Assembly: GCA_964614215.1 (NCBI GenBank)
Contig: CAZTKP010000171.1
Location: 1-5,449, forward strand
From: CAZTKP01 sp964614215
GTDB lineage: Bacteria > UBP6 > UBA1177
Length of the DNA stretch: 5,449 bases
Reading direction: 5' to 3'
Shown here one piece after another: positions 1 through 5,449 of this stretch; within the stretch, counting starts at the first letter, position 1; every line of letters begins with the position of its first letter. Below the pieces are notes generated by a model. It made no database searches. It was not told the origin of the DNA and worked only from the letters and a program-made list of their open reading frames with translations. Position numbers and translations under genes: made by a program.

Positions 1-668
1 TCTGAAACATTTCTTACAATATCTTCAGCAAATCTAGGTCTTGAAAAAGCCCTTTCTGTAACAAACTTCTCGTCACTTCTCTTTAAAAGTGGATAGACCG
101 CACTGCTTGCACAATCCTCAATGGCCTCAACCACATCCTCTATCCAGATGAACTCTTTAAACTGGAGATTCAATGTCACATAACTTCTCTGATTATGTGC
201 CCCTCCGTCACTTATCTCTTTTGAACAGGGACAGAGTGTGGTTACAGGAACACGAACACCCAGAATAAAACTTGTTCCGTCATTTTCATCACTGAAACCA
301 CTGAAAAGAACATCGACCTGAAAAAGAGAACCTATTTTTGAAACAGGAGCCTGTTTTTCAATAAAATAAGGAAATCTCATCGTGAACATTGCCTGAGGAG
401 ATTCCAGCTTCTTTCTCATTTCATCAAGAATATCAGGGATATTAGCCATCGTTATCTCACCGCGCACCTTGTTCAGGATCTCTATCATTCTTGACATGTG
501 AGTACCCTTGAACTCGGGAAGAAGCTGTACAGTCATATCGACATCGGCAACAGTATTCTGAGTTCCGCTGCTGCGATCCTTTACCGTCACGGGATACCTT
601 ATGCCCCAGACTCCCACCTGATCGACTGAAATATCACGACTGTCTTTCATATTCTGAACATCAAGCAT
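1..668 (-). CDS. folE2: GTP cyclohydrolase FolE2 (type IB), 3' end cut by window edge
   Basis: Converts GTP to 7,8-dihydroneopterin triphosphate, the first step of folate synthesis and, in many bacteria, of queuosine synthesis; cytosolic. FolE2 is the metal-flexible enzyme, unrelated in sequence to zinc-dependent FolE. I translated 222 codons from the ATG at 668; the frame stays open to base 1, so the gene is truncated by the window, not broken (family members are about 260-300 aa). Visible family signatures are FKGTHMSR (residues 53-60), VTTLCPCSKE (142-151) and GAHNQRS (156-162). C146, H158 and E200 have the spacing of the metal-site residues, and E215 that of the catalytic glutamate, that I recall from the Neisseria enzyme (C147, H159, E201, E216); the last histidine ligand would lie beyond the window. 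The start overlaps the truB end by 8 nt (ATGCTTGA) with GAGG 7 nt upstream, so it is probably co-transcribed and translationally coupled. No Zur-like operator is evident. Identity is very secure. Confidence 0.95.
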   Translation of the reverse strand, partial: MLDVQNMKDSRDISVDQVGVWGIRYPVTVKDRSSGTQNTVADVDMTVQLLPEFKGTHMSRMIEILNKVRGEITMANIPDILDEMRKKLESPQAMFTMRFPYFIEKQAPVSKIGSLFQVDVLFSGFSDENDGTSFILGVRVPVTTLCPCSKEISDGGAHNQRSYVTLNLQFKEFIWIEDVVEAIEDCASSAVYPLLKRSDEKFVTERAFSRPRFAEDIVRNVS

Positions 669-1551
669 TTTCTTCCCTCAGAAAAGTGTGAAAGGAAACT
701 CCTTTTTCATTTTTAAGCAGAATAAAAGCCGGAGAATCCTCATATCTAATGTAGTTATATCCCTCGGCGAGGTCAAGTTCCAGAACTTCAGGGTTCATCC
801 CGTTTCTCAGATGATCGAACTCTCTTGAATCAATATCTACCCTGTTGAGATCACCGAGAACCACATCGATTCCTTCAATTCCCTTCTCAACTGTAAGCGG
901 ATCTTTCTCCACCTCTTTTAAGGTAACTGACTTTTTTATTGAAAAAGGTCCTACAGATTGCCTCACAAGCTTTGTCATAACAGCACCGCATCCGAGGAAC
1001 TGCCCGATATCATTGACAAGAGAGCGTATATAAGTTCCCTTTGAGCAGTCAACCTTAAAGCTCAGCTCACTGTCGCCTGTCTTTTCAAGTTCAAGTGAAT
1101 TGATCCTGATCTCTCTGCTTTTTAACTTGATGTCTCCACCCTTTCTTGCGATCTTATAAGCCCTTTTTCCATTAACTTTTACAGCACTGTATGCCGGAGG
1201 CACCTGTCTGATAACACCGGAAAATCTTTCGACAACACTTTCAATGTCAATTGAGTCCATGTCACACTTTTTATCAGAAGCAACGAGCTCTGTCTCCTCA
1301 TCAAAACTGGCACTTGTGTACCCTAGTTTCATTTTTCCTGAATAAACTTTATCAGAATCTGTGACAAACGGCAGAAGTTTTGTAGCTTTTCCCGCAGCTA
1401 CCACAAGAACCCCTTCAGCAAGAGGGTCCAGAGTTCCGCAGAAACCGGCTTTTCTGACATTAAGAACGGCCTTTAGGACATTGAGAGTCGATGCGCTTGA
1501 CCAGCCCTTTTCCTTATTTAGAACAATAAAACAGGAATTATTCCGTAACAC
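661..1551 (-). CDS. truB: tRNA pseudouridine(55) synthase TruB
   Basis: Isomerises U55 of the tRNA T-loop to pseudouridine; cytosolic, also a tRNA folding chaperone in E. coli. At 296 aa it is close to the usual length (E. coli 314). Seen in order: N-terminal strand and loop FIVLNKEKGWSS (residues 8-19); catalytic motif AGFCGTLDPLAEGVL (35-49) with nucleophile D42; DKVYSGKMKLG (67-77) with the conserved Tyr70; VPPAYSAVKVNGKRAY (117-132); KGTYIRSLVNDIG (171-183) with R176 of the active-site Arg-Asp network; and a short C-terminal PUA-like region from about 238. The motif normally reads GHxGTLDP; here His-Thr is replaced by Phe37-Cys38, but the key Asp, Tyr and Arg remain, so activity is likely. 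The start is GTG, the only usable start before an in-frame TAG at 1558-1560. It overlaps the upstream phosphoesterase gene by 14 nt; the nearest good Shine-Dalgarno (AGGAG, 1564-1568) is a long 12 nt away, which favours coupled translation. Confidence 0.96.
   Translation of the reverse strand: MLRNNSCFIVLNKEKGWSSASTLNVLKAVLNVRKAGFCGTLDPLAEGVLVVAAGKATKLLPFVTDSDKVYSGKMKLGYTSASFDEETELVASDKKCDMDSIDIESVVERFSGVIRQVPPAYSAVKVNGKRAYKIARKGGDIKLKSREIRINSLELEKTGDSELSFKVDCSKGTYIRSLVNDIGQFLGCGAVMTKLVRQSVGPFSIKKSVTLKEVEKDPLTVEKGIEGIDVVLGDLNRVDIDSREFDHLRNGMNPEVLELDLAEGYNYIRYEDSPAFILLKNEKGVSFHTFLREENA
676..679 (-). promoter_or_regulatory. folE2 Shine-Dalgarno (GAGG)
   Basis: GAGG within GAGGGAAG lies 7 nt before the ATG at 668, inside the last truB codons. 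It supports this ATG as the folE2 start over the internal ATG six codons downstream (650), which has no comparable site. Confidence 0.7.
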
Positions 1552-2503
1552 GGTCCACTATTTCTCCTATCTTATTTAAACCTTCTTCAAAAGTACCTTT
1601 AAAGACAAAGCCTGCCGCATTTCTGTGACCGCCTCCGCCAAACTCTTCAGCTATCTTTGATGAATCAATACTTCCTCTGCTTCTCATGCTAACTTTCCAG
1701 AGATTGTCACCTTTCTCTCTGAATCTCATGGCGATCTGAACTCCCTGAACACTTCTTGCATAGTTTACAAAGGAATCAACGTTATCAGGCTGAAGCGAAT
1801 ACTTCTCCAGCTGATCTCTCGTAATTCTTATCACAGCGGCCCTGCCGTCTGCTATCACACGCATATCTGCAAGCACTTCCGCAAGCAGTCTAAGCTGATC
1901 TTCAGGCACATTTTCATAAATATTTGAAGCTATTTTCCAGGGCTCGACCTTATCAAGAAGCTCACTGAGCACCAGAAACGCCTCTTTGTTAGTGCTTCCG
2001 TAACGAAGACCGCCTGTATCGCTCATAACAGCGGCATAGATCGCTTCGGATTCAGCTTTATTAAGCTCCACTTTCATTTCCTGTGTCATTCTGTAAACAA
2101 GAGCGGCAGTGGCACATGACGTGCTTTCAACGACTGCTTCATTGTAAAAAGCCTTCTTTTCATCGCTCTGAAGATGATGATCGATCAGAACTTTAGGACT
2201 TTCTGTTTCCTGAAGCCTTTTATAAAGACTGCCTCCAACCCTTTCGGGAGATCCGCTGTCAAGAATAATGAACAGATCCGGATCAGTTTGAGGAAGAGTT
2301 GAGATATAGTTGTCCGCACCTTCAAGAAAAAGATAGTTGTAAGGAAAAGGGTCTTCCTTGAAAATGGAAACTTTCTTACCCATTCTCCGCAGGATCGAAG
2401 CCAGAGCAAGTGAACTGCCCATACAGTCACCGTCAGGCATTTCATGTCCCGCAATAATGATCTTTTCTGAATGGTTTATCAGTTCAATGATATTTTTAAA
2501 CAT
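1538..2503 (-). CDS. nrnA: DHH/DHHA1 phosphoesterase, NrnA-type (nanoRNase / pAp phosphatase)
   Basis: Predicted cytosolic Mn-dependent phosphoesterase. Characterised NrnA relatives degrade 2-5 nt RNAs from the end and dephosphorylate pAp to AMP; which activity dominates here is inference. Counting from the ATG at 2503 (321 aa, normal for the family), the DHH domain shows motif I GHEMPDGDCMGS (19-30; H20, D24, D26), motif II LDSGSPER (81-88; D82), motif III DHH (108-110) and motif IV SDTGGLRYG (161-169; D162). The DHHA1 domain ends in GGGGHRNAAG (289-298), the substrate-binding glycine loop. All metal ligands are present. There are no membrane segments or CBS/PAS domains, so it is not GdpP, and it is far shorter than RecJ. 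An in-frame ATG at 2515 would add MGRK, but its purine-rich GAAGAGG abuts that codon, whereas the 2503 start begins MFKNII as relatives usually do and has GAGG 12 nt upstream. It overlaps rbfA by 8 nt (20 with the earlier ATG) and truB by 14 nt. Confidence 0.9.
   Translation of the reverse strand: MFKNIIELINHSEKIIIAGHEMPDGDCMGSSLALASILRRMGKKVSIFKEDPFPYNYLFLEGADNYISTLPQTDPDLFIILDSGSPERVGGSLYKRLQETESPKVLIDHHLQSDEKKAFYNEAVVESTSCATAALVYRMTQEMKVELNKAESEAIYAAVMSDTGGLRYGSTNKEAFLVLSELLDKVEPWKIASNIYENVPEDQLRLLAEVLADMRVIADGRAAVIRITRDQLEKYSLQPDNVDSFVNYARSVQGVQIAMRFREKGDNLWKVSMRSRGSIDSSKIAEEFGGGGHRNAAGFVFKGTFEEGLNKIGEIVDRVTE
1564..1568 (-). promoter_or_regulatory. Candidate truB Shine-Dalgarno (AGGAG), long spacing
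   Basis: AGGAG lies inside the 3' end of the phosphoesterase gene, 12 nt before the truB GTG at 1551. It is the best match to a ribosome-binding site there, but the spacing is longer than ideal. With the weak GTG start this suggests that truB depends on ribosomes finishing the upstream gene. Confidence 0.5.
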
Positions 2504-2864
2504 CTTCCTGCCCATCCTCTTCTTTTTTTATTTCATCAAAGATCTTCTCTATCCTTATTGCCTTTTCAACAGAATCATCAAAGATAAAGACCAGGTCAGG
2601 GGCAAACTTAAGGTTTTTAATATGTCCGGCAAGTCTGTACCTTATCTTTTTCTTATTTTTCTCAAGGATGGCCTGAAGTTTATCTCTACTTTCACTTTCA
2701 AAAGTATGATAATAGATCTTTGCAACCCTAAGATCGACCGTAAGATCAACTTTGTTTATCTGAATAAAGGCTATGGGAGTATCTCCGAACTCACTGGCCA
2801 GGAAAGTGCTCATAAACCTGAAAATTGCAGAAGCAACCTTTTTCCGTCTGATCTGACCGGCCAT
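2496..2864 (-). CDS. rbfA: 30S ribosome-binding factor RbfA
   Basis: Binds the immature 30S subunit near the 5' end of 16S rRNA, supports late 30S maturation and cold growth, and is released before initiation. The 122-aa length is typical (about 115-135). It is a single KH-like domain. Visible family features are the basic N-terminal helix (RRKKVASAIF, residues 6-15), the strand VDLRVAKIYYHTF (43-55, matching the family's ADLsxAkVyvs) and FAPDLVFIFDDSVEKAIRI (87-105, matching the family's vPeLxFxyDdSxexg), followed by an acidic tail. The helix-kink-helix AxG signature of E. coli RbfA appears as a Lys-rich KKK at about 71-73 in my hand alignment. The ATG shares one base with the infB stop (TAATG), and GAGG lies 7 nt upstream, partly inside a small predicted hairpin. 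It sits directly after infB, as in most bacteria. No credible alternative identity. Confidence 0.93.
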   Translation of the reverse strand: MAGQIRRKKVASAIFRFMSTFLASEFGDTPIAFIQINKVDLTVDLRVAKIYYHTFESESRDKLQAILEKNKKKIRYRLAGHIKNLKFAPDLVFIFDDSVEKAIRIEKIFDEIKKEEDGQEDV

Positions 2865-5434
2865 TAGAGGACCTCGTCCTTAACTTCCTTGTCGACATAA
2901 CATTCAATTATGTCGCCGACCTTAATATCGTTGTAATTTTCTATGGTTGCACCACATTCGTAACCTTTCTTGACCTCTTTTGCATCTTCCTGGAAACGTT
3001 TGAGAGTGGCAAGGATTCCTTCATAAACAACAACATTGTTGCGGACAAGTTTCACCTTACATTTACGTATAGCCTTTCCGTCAGTAACCATACAGCCTGC
3101 GATATTTCCGATCTTACCGACTTTAAAAATATCTCTTATCTCAACCTTTCCGATAAGTTCCTCGTGGATGATCGGAGCAAGCATTCCGCTCATGGCGGAT
3201 TTGATCGAATCTATGAGTTCGTAAATGATCGAGAATATTCTGATATCGACCATTTCAGCTACGGCAACCTGCTTAGCCTTGTTGTCCACCCTTACATTGA
3301 AACCTACAATGATACCGTTGGAAGCACTCGCAAGAAGAACATCGTTCTCGTTAATACCACCTACTCCGGAGTGAATTATCTTCACGTTCATCTTTTCATG
3401 CTCTATCTTTTTAAGAGACGAAATAATAGCTTCGACAGATCCGTCAACATCGGCTTTAACAACTATGTTGACATCCTGAACATCACCTGCCTCCATTTTC
3501 GAGAACAGATTTTCCAGAGACATTCTGCTGTCCTTTTCAAATTTCTTTTCTTTCATCTTGTTACTTCTCAGATCAACAAGACCGCGTGCCCGTTTCTCAT
3601 CATTGAATACATGAAGTTTTTCGCCTGCCGGAGGCACACTGTCCGTTCCTGTTATCTCTACAGCCATTGAAGGACCTGCTTCCTGAACTCTTTCTCCTGT
3701 CCAGTCCATCATACTTCTGACATAACCGCAGGATCTTCCTAGAACTACGAGATCTCCAACCTTAAGGGTTCCCTCTTTGACAAGAACCGTAGCAACAGGA
3801 CCTTTTCCCGGATCCATCTTCGATTCTATAACAATACCTTCAGCAGGTCTATTAGGATCAGACTTAAGATCCATCATCTCGACCTGAAGAAGAACTGTTT
3901 CAAGAAGTCCATCGATATTTATCTTCTGTTTTGCGGAGATCTCGACCATGAGAGTATCACCACCGAGCTCTTCAGCAACGATCTCATATTTTAAAAGCTC
4001 GTTCTTTACCTTCTGAGGATTTGCTTCCGGCTTATCTATCTTGTTTATAGCAACGATCATCGGAACCCCTGCAGCCTTCGCATGGTTTATAGCCTCAACT
4101 GTCTGGGGCATAACGCCATCATCAGCAGCAACAATAAGAATAACAACGTCGGTAGCCTGCGCACCCCTGCTTCTCATGGCTGTGAACGCCTCGTGTCCCG
4201 GAGTATCGAGGAAAGTGATCTTTCCACCTTCAAGCTCAACTGAATATGCACCTATATGCTGCGTAATACCGCCTGCTTCTCTGTCAACAACATTCGTATC
4301 GCGTATGGCGTCAAGCAGTTTTGTTTTTCCATGATCGACATGTCCCATAACAGTAACAACGGGAGGTCTCGTCATCAGATTTTCTTCTTTTGAGCTGACA
4401 ACTTCCAGATAAGTATCTTCACTAAGAGCAACATTTTCCGTTGTAAATCCGAACTCTTCCGCAAGGATCTGACATGTGTCGTAACTTATCCTGTCATTTA
4501 TTCCGACCATCTCGCCCATTGCCATGAGCTTTCCAATAAGCTGGTTAACCTTTATCCCGAGTTTCTTTGCAAGATCCGATACAAGGACCGTATCCTCAAG
4601 CTTAAGAACTTTCTTAATAGCTTTAGTCGGATTAGGCGGAGCAGCAGGAACTTTTTTCTTTCTCTTAAGGTCCTTTCTTCTTTTTCTGGCAACCATAGCC
4701 TGATAACTCTCATCCATAAACTGTCTTACATCACCGCCCTTGACCTTTCCTTTAACAAGACCGGCTTCTCTCTCACGGTTCTTTCTGGACTTACGTTTAC
4801 CGCTTTTTCCATCTGTTTCCTGAATAGAATCAGATTCAGGAATAACTACTTTTATCTTTTTATGTTTCTTTGATGCTTTGTGATCTTCTTCCTGAGAGTC
4901 TTCCTTCTGTTCAGATTCTGTAACAGCAGGTTTCTCTTCAGTCTCTTTCTTCTCTGACTGTGCAGCAAGGAGTCTGGCTTCTTCTTCAACACTGAGCTTT
5001 TTCTCAGGCTCCACCGCAGGCTTCTCTTCATCATCTTCCGGAGCTTTTGCAGAATCCTCAGTTTCTTTGGCAGCCTTTTCCTGCTCAGCCTTCTCTATTT
5101 CAGCTCTTTCAGCCTCCTCTTTTGCCAGGCGTTCCGCTTCTTCTTTCTGCCTTTTCTCCTCTTCGAGCCTTTCCTGTTCTTCCACTTCAGCTCTTTCTTC
5201 CGGAGGGATAAAGCTTCTTTTTCTTCTTGTTCTATTTCTGATGATCGTTGTGGCAGGTTTAGAGTCTTCACCGTCCGCATCTTTGCCGGAGGAGAATTTT
5301 TCTCTAACTATCTGCTCTTCATCAGGATTAACAGAGTTAAAGTGACTGGTGTAGGTGATTCCTTTTGTCTTAAGAAAATCCATTATTTCCTTAGAACTTA
5401 CACCGATCTCTTTAGATAGATCACTAATTCGCAT
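2864..5434 (-). CDS. infB: Translation initiation factor IF-2
   Basis: GTPase that binds fMet-tRNA on the 30S subunit and promotes 50S joining. From the ATG at 5434 it is 856 aa, similar to long E. coli IF-2 (890). Domains: IF2N module 1 (1-48); a long Glu/Lys/Ala-rich, probably helical and disordered linker (about 50-260) with EEKPAV repeated 30 residues apart; IF2N module 2 (about 270-335); G domain (about 357-520) with G1 GHVDHGKT (364-371), switch-I GGITQHIGAY (388-397), G3 DTPGHEAF (410-417), G4 NKID (464-467) and G5 SAK (500-502); EF-Tu-like domain II (about 530-615); domain III (about 635-745); and the fMet-tRNA-binding C2 domain (about 750-850) with KGYECGATIENYNDIKVGD near 823-841. 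All GTPase motifs are intact. A TTG three bases upstream (5437) is in frame, but AGGAG at 5441-5445 sits 6 nt from the ATG, which I prefer. The stop overlaps rbfA by one base. Confidence 0.98.
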   Translation of the reverse strand: MRISDLSKEIGVSSKEIMDFLKTKGITYTSHFNSVNPDEEQIVREKFSSGKDADGEDSKPATTIIRNRTRRKRSFIPPEERAEVEEQERLEEEKRQKEEAERLAKEEAERAEIEKAEQEKAAKETEDSAKAPEDDEEKPAVEPEKKLSVEEEARLLAAQSEKKETEEKPAVTESEQKEDSQEEDHKASKKHKKIKVVIPESDSIQETDGKSGKRKSRKNREREAGLVKGKVKGGDVRQFMDESYQAMVARKRRKDLKRKKKVPAAPPNPTKAIKKVLKLEDTVLVSDLAKKLGIKVNQLIGKLMAMGEMVGINDRISYDTCQILAEEFGFTTENVALSEDTYLEVVSSKEENLMTRPPVVTVMGHVDHGKTKLLDAIRDTNVVDREAGGITQHIGAYSVELEGGKITFLDTPGHEAFTAMRSRGAQATDVVILIVAADDGVMPQTVEAINHAKAAGVPMIVAINKIDKPEANPQKVKNELLKYEIVAEELGGDTLMVEISAKQKINIDGLLETVLLQVEMMDLKSDPNRPAEGIVIESKMDPGKGPVATVLVKEGTLKVGDLVVLGRSCGYVRSMMDWTGERVQEAGPSMAVEITGTDSVPPAGEKLHVFNDEKRARGLVDLRSNKMKEKKFEKDSRMSLENLFSKMEAGDVQDVNIVVKADVDGSVEAIISSLKKIEHEKMNVKIIHSGVGGINENDVLLASASNGIIVGFNVRVDNKAKQVAVAEMVDIRIFSIIYELIDSIKSAMSGMLAPIIHEELIGKVEIRDIFKVGKIGNIAGCMVTDGKAIRKCKVKLVRNNVVVYEGILATLKRFQEDAKEVKKGYECGATIENYNDIKVGDIIECYVDKEVKDEVL
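2868..2880 (-). promoter_or_regulatory. Small hairpin enclosing the rbfA ribosome-binding site
   Basis: On the minus strand a 5-bp perfect inverted repeat, AGGAC-GAG-GTCCT, lies in the last infB codons. The rbfA Shine-Dalgarno GAGG (2872-2875) occupies the 3-nt loop plus the first base of the 3' arm, and the rbfA ATG starts 7 nt later at 2864. The pairing is visible directly; any effect on translation is inference. A 5-bp stem with a 3-nt loop is weak and may be chance. Confidence 0.35.
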
Positions 5435-5440
5435 CAATAT

Positions 5441-5445
5441 CTCCT
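5441..5445 (-). promoter_or_regulatory. infB Shine-Dalgarno (AGGAG)
   Basis: AGGAG on the minus strand lies 6 nt before the ATG at 5434 and only 3 nt before the in-frame TTG at 5437. This spacing supports the ATG as the infB start. Confidence 0.8.
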
Positions 5446-5449
5446 GAAA

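Noticed and set aside
1..668. folE2 as a pseudogene because no stop is seen
   Set aside because: The frame is uninterrupted to base 1 with all family motifs in place; it is simply cut by the window edge.
1538..2503. Reading the DHH gene as recJ or gdpP
   Set aside because: It is about 320 aa with only DHH and DHHA1 domains. RecJ is much longer with an OB-fold, and GdpP has membrane, PAS-like and GGDEF-like parts.
2518..2532. A-AAA-AAA slippery heptamer near the 3' end of rbfA, in phase for -1 frameshifting
   Set aside because: The -1 frame ends soon after and does not lead into the nrnA frame (which is +1 relative to rbfA), so no fusion results; the run is ordinary Lys codons.
2358..2867. 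Plus-strand open frame of 169 codons across nrnA and rbfA
   Set aside because: It lies antisense to two clear conserved genes, has no recognisable domain, and its hydrophobic stretch comes from reading Lys/Glu-rich coding DNA backwards.
3164..3670. Plus-strand open frame of 168 codons inside infB
   Set aside because: It is fully antisense to conserved IF-2 domains II-IV; its composition is an artefact of the infB codons and no family is recognisable.
4852..5280. Lys/Arg-rich minus-strand frames overlapping the IF-2 linker
   Set aside because: These are alternative-frame shadows of the Glu/Lys low-complexity linker, not separate small basic proteins.

Overview
This window is one side of a tightly packed bacterial translation operon, read entirely on the minus strand. 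In transcription order it holds infB (initiation factor IF-2, complete), rbfA (30S maturation factor, complete), a DHH/DHHA1 phosphoesterase of the NrnA type (complete), truB (tRNA pseudouridine-55 synthase, complete) and folE2 (type IB GTP cyclohydrolase, cut by the left edge of the window). There is no intergenic DNA. Each junction overlaps: 1 nt at infB/rbfA, 8 nt at rbfA/nrnA (20 nt if an earlier ATG is used), 14 nt at nrnA/truB and 8 nt at truB/folE2. I see no promoter, terminator, RNA gene, mobile element or CRISPR array. The promoter presumably lies upstream of the right edge, where nusA often sits in other genomes.

The gene order infB-rbfA-DHH phosphoesterase-truB is a classic conserved bacterial block. 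The moderate G+C (judged by eye), the two IF2N modules with a long Lys/Glu-rich linker in IF-2, and the DHH gene between rbfA and truB all indicate a bacterium. I cannot fix the phylum. The IF-2 P-loop continuation (GKTKLLDAIR) recalls spirochaete IF-2s as I remember them, while the FolE2 recalls deltaproteobacterial or Deferribacterota-type enzymes. Both impressions come from memory and are weak.

The genes share a theme. IF-2 places initiator fMet-tRNA on the 30S subunit. RbfA matures 16S rRNA in the 30S subunit. The NrnA-like enzyme probably clears very short RNAs and/or pAp. TruB makes pseudouridine 55 in tRNA. FolE2 makes dihydroneopterin triphosphate, the precursor of folate (and so of the formyl donor for fMet-tRNA) and, in many bacteria, of the queuosine tRNA modification. 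The position after truB is often held by ribF in other bacteria, so folE2 there is the least routine aspect of the layout. I found no sign of a novel system. The findings are small: the folE2 placement, an atypical TruB catalytic motif, a tiny hairpin around the rbfA Shine-Dalgarno, start-codon ambiguities, and a possible internal IF-2 start.
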